64,000 nt of DNA from Hericium rajendrae (lineage: Eukaryota > Basidiomycota > Agaricomycetes > Russulales > Hericiaceae), in the NCBI GenBank assembly GCA_033439255.1, contig CM065883.1:496001-560000 (forward strand), in the 5' to 3' direction. The notes below the pieces were generated by a model. The model worked only from the letters and a program-made list of their open reading frames with translations, made no database searches and was not told the origin of the DNA. The translations under genes and the position numbers were made by a program. Positions 22,829 to 35,032 of this stretch are shown here, piece after piece. Each line of letters starts with the position of its first letter. Position 1 is the stretch's first letter.

Positions 22829-24405
22829 CTAGAACAGTAACGAAGCTGCGACATCCAGATTGCCTCCAGCTGCATCTAGCGTGCTAATCGCGAGCTCCCT
22901 TGTCGCACCGAGACCCATTAGGGTGGTAATGGCCTCCTCGGAATGTCTTGTCCCCCCTGCGTTTGGCGGTGCGCCTCGTCCGCGGCCCACGCCCGAAGCA
23001 GGTGAAGAACCCAGTGTGTGTCCTGAGCCGGGGAAAGGCTGCGAAGGCTGACTCGGCCCTGCCGCCGACGCCCCCATTCCCGAAGGTCCCGTTGACGATG
23101 GACCCGCTGTCGGCCCTCCGATCTCCTGCTCTGGGACGCCGGCATCAAAAGCGCGAGCCTTGTCCGGAAGCTCGTGCTCAGCGAGGAACTTGACCTCACG
23201 GCCCTGGATCCGAAGGACACCCTTCTCCAAGTCGATACATGCTTGATGAGCCTTGAGCATGTCGAGGCCAGCAAAGATCCACATCGCGACCCTGTGGCAA
23301 AAGTGTAAGCACATAAACTCGTGAGTATGCGCGAGGGTTACAGACCTCCATGATCGTGAAAGAGCAGGGAAGATGGACATCCGCCAATTTGAGCTGTGCG
23401 CTATGCACTCTGCCCAAGATTTTTGCAGTCCCCACGCCCCGGGCAATACCTGCGAACCGTTTGTCGACGAGTCGCATGACCCCACACGCCTCTGCGCACT
23501 CGGGACTCACTGCGAAGCGGACAGTCAGTTAACTGCGAACTATTGATGCAGAGAGAACGTACTTATGGTTTGCTGAGCCCCGCTATCCACAAATGCCTTG
23601 ACAGGACGCGAATTGACTTCGACCGGAATGCTGAGAAATGATAAGTTGGGGTAGAAACGGCTATGCGAGTCGGACGTACTAAAGCATCGTTACTCTCCCG
23701 AAGCTCTCAGGCGAATATTCCAATGCATGCTCAAGGTTCTCCATGACTGCCTGCTGCCTAATTGCCTCCTCTATTTTCCGCTGGGCCTCGACATCGTATG
23801 GATCGGCGTTGAGCTTCTGAATTTCCCGGTCGGCTTCGACCTGGCGTCCCCGCGTCTGCCTCAAAAGCTCTGCGAATCGTGCAGGATCCGACTGTGCTGC
23901 TGCTGCAACCTCCGGTTGTGTCTGATGGACGAACCGTGGTAAGATGATGAGGAATGCATCTTACTCTGTCACTGACCTCGCGCAGCTGGCGCATCAGCTC
24001 AGGGTCGCCCAAAGCTGCAGTCTCATCATCTCTGTATCTTGCTCTGTGGACCTTTCGATGAATCAGCTTGACGTCGAGTCGCAGCAGGGGCTTGGGCACG
24101 TACCTTCCGGCGACGGTTACTCTCCTGCGGAGCAGCAGCATGGCGTTCTCGCCGACCCCAAGTTCACGCATGGTGGATTTGGGGGTTGAGAGTTCCGTCC
24201 CTCGAAGGATATGCTTTGTTCATCTCGAGGGATATTTGACTATGATCGGAGGTGCATATGGTCGTCAGATTACTCGCGGACGGATGTCTGCGAGGATGCG
24301 ACGCACCTCGGCCTCCAGAAGGGCCATGACATTCTCCAACTCCATGTCTGGGTCGATATCCACAACAAAGGATTGTCCGAAGTCGTTCCAGAACGTGAGC
24401 TCCAT
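22829..24405 (-). CDS. DDI1: Ddi1-type ubiquitin-dependent aspartic protease / shuttle
   Basis: Proteasome-associated shuttle with retroviral-like protease fold. From ATG 24405: a ubiquitin-like domain ([18 protein letters not shown]...[18 protein letters not shown]), a linker with helical domain ([40 protein letters not shown]), then the RVP protease domain with active-site motif [48 protein letters not shown] and [18 protein letters not shown]. The C-terminus is a UBA domain ([20 protein letters not shown], ending VAASLLF at 22829). All three Ddi1 domains are present in the usual order, with a Gly/Pro/Ser-rich linker before the UBA. Confidence 0.93.
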
Positions 24406-24941
24406 GGCTGTATTCGAGTGGTTCTATGGAGAGAGAAGAGAGGGACGAAAGTTTAGGCTGCAAGTGAGGGTGCGAACGAATGGGTGCTTCTCTGCTCGCG
24501 GAGTCGATGGTGCAGTGATAGACTAAAACGTGTTATGTAGGGTTTAGGACGACACAGCACAGACACTCGGGCGCAAGGCTCTTGGTTGTTGACAAAGGTC
24601 TTTGTTAGGATTCCGTGTACAGTCCGAGAAAGAAGATACTAGAAAGCACGCGCAGTCGAAACGAATGGCCGCGTCAACCAGCGTTCAAACGCGTCGCAGA
24701 CGCGCGTACAATGATGTACAGTAACATAGAACAGGCAGATACGGTGTCACAGGATTTCTCATCAAGAGAACACTAATTCCACTGCGATTTAGACATAGAA
24801 CGGGAACCAGTCCGGAAGACAGTCATCACTGGAACAGTTCAAGCTCAATGATGCACACCCCTCCCTCCCAACAGATGACTACGTGTAAAGTTCGACCTGA
24901 ACAACGCGGTGAATACGTTGCGGAAAAAGAGATCGAAGCAC
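24406..24941. other. Intergenic stretch
   Basis: About 535 bp between the Ddi1 start and the ATG29 stop, both minus strand. It should hold the Ddi1 promoter. No coding block or repeat recognised. Confidence 0.35.
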
Positions 24942-26227
24942 TCACAACCTTGAACTTCCTCCACGTGTGTCCGACATTAAAGCACTTTCTAAAGCAGAGA
25001 CAGACAAACCCGCGTCTGGGATCCACCAGGACGTTGAACGTTGAGACGCCTGAGAAAAAGATGGAGCACTCACCGCTGATATCACTAAAGCTCGATGCTG
25101 AAGATCCTTGTGTGCTGCTTCCCTTGTCGCTTGCTCTGGTTTTGACTACGTAGCGCATTTGCGGGCCTTTCCCGCTGCGTGGAGACATGGAAGGAGGACC
25201 ATTTGATCCTCCGGGAGGCGACAGATGTCGACCCACTGAAGATTGAGATTCTGGAGGTGGCGATGGCATAGACGGTATGGAACCTTGAGGGGAGCTCATG
25301 CTCGAAACGCTCTGGCTTCGGCTGAGAGTATCTTGGCGGAGGCCGTCCGAGATATCTGCCTTCGAATTTGGGGAAAGCGCGCCATGCCGACCCCTCTCTG
25401 CGTCTTTGCCCTTGCGTGCGTCTCTGAGCGAGCTGACGAGACCTAGAGAATCATCGGTCATCATCTTCTCTAACGCCTTCAGCTTGTTGTTCAGCGTCTG
25501 TTCCTCCTCCGCTTGTCGTTCTGCATTCTCGGTCTGTTCCGTCTCATCCTCCGAATCAGTATGCGAGCCAGAAGAAGCGGAAGACGGCCGGCGGTAAGCA
25601 CCATGGTCCCTCCTGTGGCCCTGGAGGGTGATCACAGAAGAAGATGAGACCTTGTTCATCCGCGTAGTGGAATGACCTCCAAGCGAATTGAGTCGCACCC
25701 GTACTCCCAGAGGCGTAGTCAGCCGGATAGACGACGAGAGCTTCCCTGCATTTCCGAGGCGACTGGTGTCTCTACGCAAAATGGAGGGCCGGTTGCTCGA
25801 CTCTGCTTCGAGATCTGGCGATTTCGATTGAGCATGGGTGCCCGAAGGACTAAGAGCACCACGTATGTCTTGTAGACCGCGAAGATCTTGCTCGTATCTT
25901 GTTTGCGCTCTATACAGGAGATATGGAAGAGGGACACCAAGTCGCGCAGCAAGTGCTTTCCCTGGTGCCGCTCAGTTTGAGCGTATAAAGAGACGATACG
26001 ATGTCCAAGACGTACAATCTGGTACAGCACTATCAGCAGCCCTCGACCGCGCGATCACATCCCATAGGTGGTTCTCCTTATCTGCATTCCATTCAACCTA
26101 AGCAAGAATATAGGCTGGGATTGTCAGTTGCGAGTCACGATGGACGCACCGGTGGAGGGTCCGGATGAGGCTGCTCCGGGCGGTTGTAGGGGAGACGGAC
26201 AATGACTCTGACACTTGAAGTGGACAT
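24942..26227 (-). CDS. ATG29: Autophagy protein Atg29
   Basis: Scaffold component of the Atg17-Atg31-Atg29-type autophagy initiation complex at the phagophore assembly site. ATG 26227 gives MSTSSVRVIVRLPYNRPEQP, then after an intron VEWNADKENHLWDVIARSRA, then across a junction that rebuilds DWKALAARLGVPLPYLLYRA and TRYEQDLRGLQDIRGALSP. This is the conserved Atg29 N-terminal domain. The remainder is Ser/Pro-rich and low complexity (SSSVITLQ, SASSGSHTDSEDETEQ), with a short conserved C-terminal patch SWWIPDAGLSVSALESALMS ending RGGSSRL at 24942. The phase of the last small intron near 25060 does not fit cleanly, perhaps another single-base error. Confidence 0.88.
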
Positions 26228-26543
26228 GTGCACTATCCGAGATGGAAAGTTTATTCAAGAGATGCACTTCAAACCGACGCCAGTGCGCCTCCAATACAAT
26301 GGATGCGTGAGAGGAGGGATGAGGATAACTGTTGAAGGACGCATCGAGTACGCGACCTGACTGCGAGACGCGCCACCACTACGACTATGTTGGGCGCTTA
26401 CGACCGCGATGTGACTGAGCTCAACGTAAGAACGCAGGTCGCGTTTAATTATGAGAATTACTCAGTAAAATACAACGAGCAATCTACGACTACTAAAACA
26501 CCAATGCTACATTTGGTGCAACGTTCATAGGTGTCTCTTTAAA
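26228..26543. other. Intergenic stretch
   Basis: About 315 bp between the ATG29 start and the stop of the Zn2Cys6 gene on the same strand. No feature recognised beyond the expected ATG29 promoter. Confidence 0.35.
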
Positions 26544-29018
26544 TCACCTTGAAGTCCTTGAGCTTGAGCCCTGACCGGCCTGACTTAATGAGAAAGGATC
26601 AAGCCCTTGGACCATCTGGAACGCCATCAAAAAAATCAGCTCTATTGCTGACCGAGATGAGCGGAAATTGCTACATACATTTGGAAGGGGAGGCGCCGAA
26701 TTCTGGACGGACGCCATGGGCGCGAAATACTGCCAGAAATCTTGATTGAGAAACGCGTCTTGATCAATGCTCTGCAGATAGTCGAGGCCGTCGACTCCGA
26801 TTGGCAGACCAGCCATGTCCTCTGGGAACCAGTTGTTGGTCGGCGGCGCGAGATCGAAATCTCGCATCCCGGTGGTCGATCGCGTCGCATCGCCATTCAG
26901 CTCCGACGCGACTTTTGCTCCATCTTTGACTCTTTGCCAATCTTCGTCTCCCACGAGTCGACGAAGCTGGCGATAGCTCGCGCGCACCGGGCGGCATGAT
27001 GGTCGGGAGACAGCGCGATCTGCGTGAGCAGCTCGACGACACGTCGCAGAATTTGGTCACTCGATCCCGGCAGGAATGGTATTTTTGCCGAATTGAAGAT
27101 GAGAAATTTGGCGGCTATGATATAAGCCGCTGCATACATTATCATGGGGAATATTGCGTCGGGTGCAGTTGCCAGTGCTGTCTTCTCAGAGATCGAGAGA
27201 ATGGAAACGAGAAGCGTCTCTGCGGAACACAGTGCGTCCCGAGCGCCGCTCATGGCAAAATCGGACCCGTGCTTTTTGGCTTTGTAGTATCCATCTCGCC
27301 CGGGTGCCGTGGATAGTCCGCGCAATTGACAAAGAGCGTGCGATATGAATAGAAGACGGCAGAAGTGATATTGGGCTTCTGTCATATGGAAATAGAAGGC
27401 GCCGTAGTCCGCAACAACTGCATGTTTTTATTCGTCAGAGTGATTTGATGGACCATTGCCCAAGGCTCACCTGGCAGCGGTCGCACGATCCTCTTCAGAC
27501 CATCAAACCGATAAATGATTTCCGCCACATCCTGGTAGAAAACGTCGACTTGACCTGGCCCAGTCTGCAGAGTAAGACGAAGACCCGCTTCGGTTACGTG
27601 ACATATACGGGCAATTAAGTAACAGCCGACAGACACGACACCCTTCTGCTGTCGAAGTACATATCGGTCGATTTAACTTCACATCTAAGTCACTGAGCTG
27701 CGACGTGGGCATGCGGCCAGTCCCGAGGCAGACCCTATGCAAATGTCTAAGTCAGTACTGGCTCGAATGCACGCAAATGCCGCTTACATGGCTTCAACAA
27801 CATGGAGGGAAATCCACTTTGAAAAAGGAGGTGAGCACACGAAGCAGTGTCATTGGCGAATCACGTACTTGGCTGAGTTTGCCTTCGGCAATTGCGAGCG
27901 CCTTGTCTAAGGCTGGGGAGCGTTCGCCAGCTTCGATCCGTTCGTTGAGTTGTCGCACCTCGGAGGCTGCATCATTTAAATGCAAAGAAATTGCCATGTT
28001 TATGGCAGCACCAGCAATGAGGCGATTGTCGTGAGTGTCTCCCGTGGACGGACTGGGTCCGCCGAGCGGCATCCATAGGGATAAGATGGCAAATGCTTGG
28101 ATAACCGCTGGAGAGGGCGAAGTATTGAAAACATGCCGGATGACGGCCTCCTCCGTCAGCCTTCGGAGCCCAGCTGCGACCGCCGAACGTGACACTGGAT
28201 CTAGATGGCGGCTAGCAATTGAACATCGCACCAGGTCGAGGAAGTTGTCTTGGCCCAGGTCAGCTTCAGGAAGTGCGAGCCAAGGTTGATAATGCTGATC
28301 AAAACTAAACAAGAAGCTTCAGCGATCGTGGGATGGGGCAAAAAGGATGGACAATCACAATTGTAAGAGATACTGTCGTTGATCGCTGGGAATAAGACCC
28401 TCGAAAGTGAGGTTTCCTTGCGGGACGGAAGAGTCTGTTTGCTCTGGAATATACGCGTTGGATAGTTTCTGCATGGCCAAAACGGGTGTAGCAGTCCAAT
28501 CCTCGAGATCCGAAAGTCTCGTGGTGAGGAAATCCCAAGGCGCGGCCTTCGCCTTGCTAGAGGGATTGATGTCGGCGGAATCACTAGTGCATTCCTGAGG
28601 ACCCATTGCTTCGATCATCACTTCTCCTAGACTCTTTCGCAACTCGGGAGAGGTCGCGCGGTCGGTCGAACCAGTGGCGCGTGGCGAGGGTCCGCCAACG
28701 ATGCTTTCGAAGGAGCAGGGCAGAGATAGGACATCGCATCTGTGGCAGCGGAGGGGGGAGTGGTGAGACCTGTCGAGCAACTCACATCTTGTCTTGTGTT
28801 TGCGGCAGGAGGCACAAGCCTGAACACTCTTTGGGCGTTTGGAACCCGACGGTTTGGAAGTTGTGCCTTCTGTTCCGACGGCTGCATCCTCTCGGGCACG
28901 TTTTCGAGGCTGTTGGTATATCAAATCGCATGCTATGTCAAATAACCTCCACGGAACAGCTGCTCACCGGCGGAGGTGCTTCCTGTTCCACAGGAGCAAA
29001 GATGTTCGCTTGCCGCAT
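26544..29018 (-). CDS. Zn2Cys6 fungal transcription factor
   Basis: DNA-binding regulator of the Gal4-type binuclear zinc cluster class. The first exon, ATG 29018, reads MRQANIFAPVEQEAPPP and splices across a ~67-nt intron to PRKRAREDAAVG. The cluster is CASCRKHKTRC, twelve residues, then CHRCDVLSLPC, i.e. CxxCx6C-x12-CxxCx6C, preceded by a basic stretch (SKPSGSKRPKS). The central part carries the fungal-specific middle homology region (MFSFDQHYQPWLALPEADLG, IRHVFNTSPSPAVIQAFAIL, NRLIAGAAINMAISLHLN). Several short introns follow to the stop at 26544. The target genes cannot be inferred; neighbours (ATG29 and IMPACT) do not form an obvious pathway. Confidence 0.85.
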
Positions 29019-29417
29019 ATGCTGCAACCCAGAGGGCGATAGATCGGCGGAATAGGATAGCGTCGAAATGTACAGTCACGAATGCGGCCACTTGCAAGTT
29101 GGTAATCGAGCGATACAAGGAGGGCGGTGGACAACGGGGAGAGAGCTACAAACGCGAACCCCTATGCAAGTTCACGAACCTGTATCAGAGGTTGCACGAC
29201 AGGCATCAAATGGTGGCTAATTGAAAAGGTGATGTTGTCCCGATGGCCAACGCATTGTCCATTTGAAGTCGCAAATGGGTCGCGATGCCGTGTACAGTCG
29301 CAAGCGCTCGCGGGATGCGTGTGCCGCGGCTTACATGTCTACCACCACCAGCCTTGCGATAATTCATGGTCGGTCCCTCCGCCCTCTGTTAGAGCGGACA
29401 TTCCACTAGAATTCTTC
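29019..29417. promoter_or_regulatory. Divergent promoter region, Zn2Cys6 factor / IMPACT
   Basis: About 400 bp between divergent start codons. No striking repeat or known binding site was recognised. Confidence 0.3.
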
Positions 29418-30712
29418 ATGGGCGACCATTCAACGTTCTTCGGTGCCGATCGCCCTGATCGCCTTGATCTCGATGCAATCCTATCAGAACTCGACGGTAA
29501 AGTCTAATGCTCTTTATCTACCGTCGGGTTCTTACAGTGATTAAACAGTGCTACGTTCTATTTACGGGGACGAGGCAATACGTCCTTGGCGGCCGTCCGA
29601 AGAAGGACAGCCCCCTGTTGTAGACGCAGTTGCCTCTTCCACCGTAAGATACGAAGTTCATCTAAGGTGAGATATTTCTTTCCACTTCTTGACACCTGAG
29701 ATGATCAAATTAGCTTGCCGTCACCTCATGAAAATGTGTCTTTACGCGTATTGGTTTCCCTGCCTCTTACATACCCAGCTGAATCACCACCACAAATGCA
29801 ACTTTTATCACGATATATCGGCGCGTTTGGCGTAGACGCGGAGCTCTTTGGCTCTGTCCTCCGTACATTCATCTCTACGAATGGCATCGACTTCACTCCG
29901 GACACCGTCTGCGTCTTCGATGGAATGGAAAGCATCGTGGAGAGATGTGTCAAATGGTATGAAGACCGTCTCAGCGCTCAAACAGCTGGAGAGCTGTTGC
30001 GCGAGGATGCGAAGGAGCATCATACGCCGCTCAGCCACAAAACTGAGTCACCTCAAGATGCTGAAGACTCCGCGGAAAAGGATGATCGCAGTACCAATAT
30101 GCCTGCTACGTTACCGGAGGGCATTGAGATTTTCCAGGCCGAACCCATTATTGATCGCAAAAGCGCCTTTGTCGGGAGGGCATGCAGAATATCTGACCCC
30201 TCTCAGGTATGTGCTACTCAACTTTGTCGAGAGTATCCTTTGTTCTCATGACCCGCCAAGGTCCCTTTGGTTCTGGCTTATTTGATGTCCGATCGACGGA
30301 TAGCGAAGGCAGCTCATCCAACAATCAACGCCTGGCGATGTCATGTCGGCGCTGTCTTACATCAAGGCAAGCGCGTTTCCAAGTGAGAACGATTCTACGC
30401 TTATTCTCACCCCCTCACCAGACAACGATGACGATACCGAAACAGCTGCTGGCGGACGTCTTGCTCATCTACTGCAGATCTTGGTGGGTCACAATCCATG
30501 TTGACGTTCGGTGATCAGAAAATAACGAATATGAACAGAATGTTGATAATGTATTGGTCATTGTCACTCGATATTGGGGAGGAACGCTACTTGGCCCGGA
30601 TCGCTTTAAACATATCAACCAGGCTGCTCGGGATGCTTTAGAACTGGGTGGATTTCTGAACGCACCGCAACCCAAACGGCACGACACGAAAGCACGTGGA
30701 TCCAAGCGCTAA
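29418..30712 (+). CDS. YIH1: IMPACT/Yih1-like regulator of Gcn2
   Basis: Binds Gcn1 through an RWD domain and thereby restrains activation of the eIF2alpha kinase Gcn2 in amino-acid starvation. ATG 29418: MGDHSTFFGADRPDRLDLDA, then LRSIYGDEAIRPW, VRYEVHLSLP and VLVSLPLTYPAESPPQMQLL (the RWD domain with its YPxxxP-type motif). An acidic linker follows (SPQDAEDSAEKDDRSTNMPA). The C-terminal UPF0029/Impact domain reads SAFVGRACRISDPSQ, VPLVLAYLMSDRRIAKAAHP, INAWR, then VTRYWGGTLLGPDRFKHINQ, with stop at 30710-30712. Domain order and length are normal and no frame break is needed. Confidence 0.9.
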
Positions 30713-31252
30713 CACACCATTGAGGATATTTGTATTTTTCCCTGTCACACTATACTACCGAACAGCGCACATACAATACATTCGAACTGAAATTGAAACA
30801 GCTGTCCGGCAGGATCTTATCTTATCTACCCGATGCCCGGTGTATTAAACGAACGCCGGACATCCCCGATTTCAGATCTTGAGATTTCGCTCGAGGTTGC
30901 ACCGAGCGCTGGCTCTCGTGGGTGCCATGTTCAAGTCGCCAGCTCCTGTGATAGATGACTTTCAGCATGTCGTTACGTCCAACAAACCACTGCTTGAATT
31001 TTGATGAACGTACGCGTGCATCAAACAAGGTATGCATCGTCGGCACGCGGGCGCCCGGGCGCGTCATTACCCACGGATGACCGCTAAGTGAAGTCATCCG
31101 ACCCGCTGCACCCATCTCACAACTAAGTACTTCGTCCCCACTCTCCACACTCGTGAAGTTGACCGCACGGTTGTGTCTGGACCGCCTTGGCATGAAAACA
31201 AGCCACAAGCTATTTCTAGGATAAAGCATAGAGCCCAACGAACCTTATCACG
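30713..31252. other. Intergenic stretch
   Basis: About 540 bp between IMPACT and the aldehyde dehydrogenase, both plus strand. Only short ORFs in several frames. It should contain the IMPACT 3' end and the dehydrogenase promoter. Confidence 0.35.
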
Positions 31253-33615
31253 ATGCGGTTCCTGGCATCCCCTCGTCTCCTCACGGTAGGAGCACTGCGA
31301 GTGCAGCATCGCTCGTTCTCCCCGAAGTTCACCATCATGGCATCCAGACTTGCTAGCACAGTAAGAAGCGATACTCAGTTTCACCTTTGTTTAGCTAACC
31401 ACGTTGGGAGTAGCTGTCCCTGAAGGACCCATCCCTGTTGAAGACGCAGGGGTTTATCGATGGCAAATGGGTTGACTCAAAGAGCGGAGGGAAGATTACA
31501 GTGACGAGTGGGTAGTATATGTTGAGGCCAAGACATGAACTTATCTCCACGTTCTCTTAGACCCTGCTACCAATGAGGAACTGGGCACGATACCTGAGAT
31601 GGACGTCACAGAAACCACGCAAGCGATTGAAGCTGCTGGAGAGGCGTTCAAAACATGGAGCAGAACAACCGCCAAAGTAAGTTTCAGCTCGATATCATTG
31701 TCATCTCGCTCTAAAGTCGACCAATTTTGTCAGTACCGGCATGATATCCTGAGGAAGCTCTACGAGCTCATGCAAACTCATGCTGAAGACCTTGCTCAAA
31801 TCATCGTGAGTATCATACCACAGGCGGGAAGCATGAAATGCTTATAATATGCCGTTAGACTCTGGAAAACGGGAAGACGTTGAAAGAGGCACAGGTATAA
31901 TTTCCCGACGACACCTGTCACATATCTTTTATTCAGCATCATCTAGGGAGAGAATGCTTACAGTGCATCATTCGTCGAGGTCAGTTGTCAATTTCTCGAA
32001 AATATCTCATACTGAAGGCTCGACATAGTGGTTTGGTCCGTTATGTGTTTGTACGGGAATGACGTCACGCTCATATTACTCTAGCTGAGGAGGCAACACG
32101 AACATATGGAGGTAATTGAGAGGCCATGAACCACGCATTTACTGAATGAGCTGATGACGGGTACAGAGCACATACCTTCACCAACTGCCAATGTCCGCAA
32201 CGTCGTCATCAAGCAACCCATTGGTGAGTTTAGCTATGTACCTCGCAGAGCTCATCCTGAAACCTTCGCCCAGGCGTTGTGTACGTGTCCTCTAACTTAA
32301 TTGCCAGGCGTTTCTGATCATGAAATGTTATAGTTCTATCCTCACGCCTTGGAATTTCCCCTCTGCTATGATAACGCGCAAATTGGGTGCTGCCTTGGCT
32401 GCTGGCTGCACCGCCGTAATAAAGCCGCCTCCGGAAACGCCATTCTCCGCACTGGCACTGGTCGAGGCATGCCACTTCATCCCGATGTTCATCTTTTTGG
32501 AAAATCTGACGATCTTCATTCGCTTGCAGCTTGCCCGACGCGCTGGAGTTCCAAACGGTGTCGTTAACGCGGTCACGACTCAGAAAAACGTCAACGAAGT
32601 GGCTAAGGAAATGTGTATGAACAAGATTGTCAAGAAGGTTTCGTTCACCGGCTCCACTCCCGTCGCGAAATTGCTGTATGGCATGGCTGCCTCCACTCTG
32701 AAGAAGTAGGTGCCAATCTTCACCTCGTTATAGATTGATGCGACCTTAGACTTTCAGGGTTTCGATAGAGGCGGGAGGCAATGCACCCTTCATCGTATTC
32801 GAGGATGCAGACATCACTCAAGCCGTTGAAGGTACGGCGCATTCGATCAGAGAGAACATGAAATCTACATTCATTGTAAATCTTTATAGGTGCCATCGCT
32901 TCCAAGTTCCGCCAGTCAGGCCAGACTTGCGTCTGTGCCAACCGTATCTACGTCCAATCCTCCGTCTACGCCGAGTTCGCCTCCCGCCTCGCCGACAAGG
33001 TTGCTGCCTTCAAAGTCGGCAATGGTCTCGACGACAGGACGTACGATTCTGTCAAAGTCGTGTCGACATATCACTGATTATGTGTGCTTTGAAACAGCAC
33101 ACATGGACCTTTGATCCATGATCGCGCAGTGAACAAGGTTGCCAGCCACGTTGAGGACGCTGTTTCAAAAGGCGCTCAGGTACTGGTTGGCGGCAGCCGC
33201 ATTGAGGGCCCCGGTTACTTCTTCGCGCCGACTGTCCTGTCAGACGTGCCCGCCCATGCCCTCATCAATGATGAGGAGACGTTCGGTCCCGTCGCGGCCT
33301 TGACCAAATTCGACACCGAGGAAGAGGTCGTCAAGCTCGCGAACAACACAGACGTTGGGCTTGCTGGATACTTCTACTCGCGAGATGTCGGCCGCGTCTG
33401 GCGTGTTGCGGAGGCGCTGGAGGTCGGCATGGTGGGCACGAACACAGGCATGATTTCGCAAGCTGTAATTCCGTTCGGCGGTGTGAAGGAGAGTGGACTC
33501 GGTAGGTCACAAACTATTTTCTGATGGACACATGCTAATCGACTGGTCAGGCCGCGAGGGTGGCCATGGTATCGGGGAGTACCTCAACACGAAGCTCATC
33601 GTGTTCGGCATGTAA
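31253..33615 (+). CDS. NAD(P)-dependent aldehyde dehydrogenase, succinate-semialdehyde dehydrogenase type
   Basis: Oxidises succinate semialdehyde to succinate at the end of the GABA shunt (probable substrate, by family). ATG 31253 gives an Arg-rich leader (MRFLASPRLLTVGALRVQHR) that could be mitochondrial; an internal ATG precedes ASRLAST. Conserved blocks: TPWNFPSAMITRK, KKVSFTGSTPVAKLL, catalytic Glu in SIEAGGNAPFIVFED, catalytic Cys in RQSGQTCVCANR, DEETFGPVAALTKF and PFGGVKESGLGREGGHGI. The 5' half is cut into many small exons, including two of only 7 nt (32030-32036 and 32274-32280), both needed for the frame. A stretch at 32467-32529 is either a GC-AG intron or a 21-residue insert. Confidence 0.92.
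32030..32036 (+). other. 7-nt microexon (TGGTTTG) of the aldehyde dehydrogenase gene
   Basis: The sequence ACATAG|TGGTTTG|GTCCGT has an acceptor directly before and a donor directly after seven bases. Including them turns ...SASFVE + WF/A + EEATRTYG into the expected dehydrogenase sequence. Skipping them would delete the conserved Trp-Phe and shift the frame. Confidence 0.75.
32274..32280 (+). other. 7-nt microexon (GCGTTGT) of the aldehyde dehydrogenase gene
   Basis: CGCCCAG|GCGTTGT|GTACGT is flanked by a good acceptor and donor. Joining ...KQPI-G, the microexon and the next exon restores QPIGVVSILTPWNFP, a highly conserved ALDH block. Omission would break the frame. Confidence 0.8.
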
Positions 33616-33781
33616 TTTGTGAGAAGTACAGCAGCGATGCTCTCGTTTACCACCAACATGTACCATCATCTTTTGATCTCCATATGAGCATCAGCTTGGC
33701 TACAGTCCAATGAAACCTGATTTGATATTGAATACATACATCACAAATGTAGAGGGTAAACTGTAACTAAAAGACCATCGA

Positions 33782-35032
33782 TCACAACTTAGCAGAGAAG
33801 CTGGGTTTGCCCTCTTCGACGACAGGATTGATCAACGTGCCAATACCGCCGCCGACCCAGACTTGCACAGTATCTCCATGCTTAAGGAACACGGGCGGCT
33901 TCCGTACGAAGCCGACGCCCTTGGGAGTGCCGGTGAGAATGATGGTACCGGGCTGGAGCGTCGTGCCCTGGGAGAGGAAGGAGACGGTCTGGCGAACGCT
34001 GAAGATCTGGTCCGCTGTCGTTCCATCCTGCAGGGTCTGGCCGTTGACGATCGTCTTCAGAGGCAGAGCCTGAGGGTCAGGGATCGCCGACGCGGACACC
34101 AAGGTCGGACCGATCGGGTTGGTGTTGTCTGTGAGAACATCGCATCAGAATTTTTTCTCCCTTACCCGGACGTTAAATGATGTCCACTTACCGAAGCTTT
34201 TGGAGAAGCCCCATTGCGAGACATTCATTTGCCAAAAGCGAAATGAAACCTGAACGACTCAGTTGGTCAGTGCCAACACGCCAATGGTTCCAGACTTACG
34301 TCGTTCCCAGCGGTGTACCCGAGAACATAGTCGAGAGCATCAGCTTCAGAGACGTTCTTGGCGGCCTTGCTGATTACGACGGTCAACTCGACTTCATAAT
34401 CTGGTAGATGTTTCTCTATCGGCTGTGCGACCTTAGGGATCGTGATAGTAGCACTGGGCCCGATAATGGACGTGGCAGGCTTGTAGAATAGCACCGGAGC
34501 ACTGGATACGGGTTATCAATGATATTTTGTCGGAGGAGGCGTGGACTGTCAGACGTACGGGGGTGCCTGCAGCTTCGCCTCTGCCTATGAATGGGATAAA
34601 AATGCAGTCACTGGCGAAGCGGCACAGATGACTTACGGCATGGTCGGCGTAATTGAGACCAAGACAGCGCACAAGGCCGATCTGCTCCCTCGCCAAAGGC
34701 GAGAGCAGCTCTTTCACCGTCAGCACATTCTTTGTCACCTGCGCCGCCGGGTCAAGTGCAGAGCCAACAATCTCGAACGCCTTCACGGGGCGATGTTGCT
34801 GGACTGCCAAACCAACTGGACACGCATAGGATGCTGGCAGTCAGACGGTATACACGCTGCAAACTCGTGGTGACAAACCATCCAACGACGCATCCACAGG
34901 TTGGCCGATGTGAACCTGGGATGTCTCCGTCGCGACGAAGCGGATAAGTCTAGTCCATTGCTGAGACCAAGTTATTCACTGCAAACAGACAATCGCAGAG
35001 CTCGAAGCACTCACTGTTCGGATGGGGGCCAT
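33782..35032 (-). CDS. Fumarylacetoacetate hydrolase (FAH) family protein
   Basis: Cytosolic or mitochondrial FAH-superfamily enzyme (acylpyruvase, oxaloacetate decarboxylase or related C-C hydrolase); the exact substrate cannot be read from sequence. ATG 35032 (MAPIRT). After an N-terminal segment with TSQVHIGQPVDASLD, the catalytic domain has IGLVRCLGLNYADHA, PVLFYKPATSIIGPSATI, the metal-binding region DYEVELTVVISKAAKNVSEA, VLGYTAGNDVS, FDNTNPIGPTLVSASAIPDP, GTTLQPGTIILTGTPKGVGF and LKHGDTVQVWVGGGIGTLIN. The stop is at 33782-33784. The E-x-E pair of the family (YEVEL) is present. It converges on the dehydrogenase gene with 166 bp between stops. Confidence 0.88.

Noticed and set aside
18750-35032. 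A metabolic gene cluster of GH79, Zn2Cys6 factor, aldehyde dehydrogenase and FAH enzyme
   Set aside because: Unrelated housekeeping genes (Spt3, Ddi1, ATG29, IMPACT) lie between them, there is no backbone synthase, and no shared promoter motif was seen.
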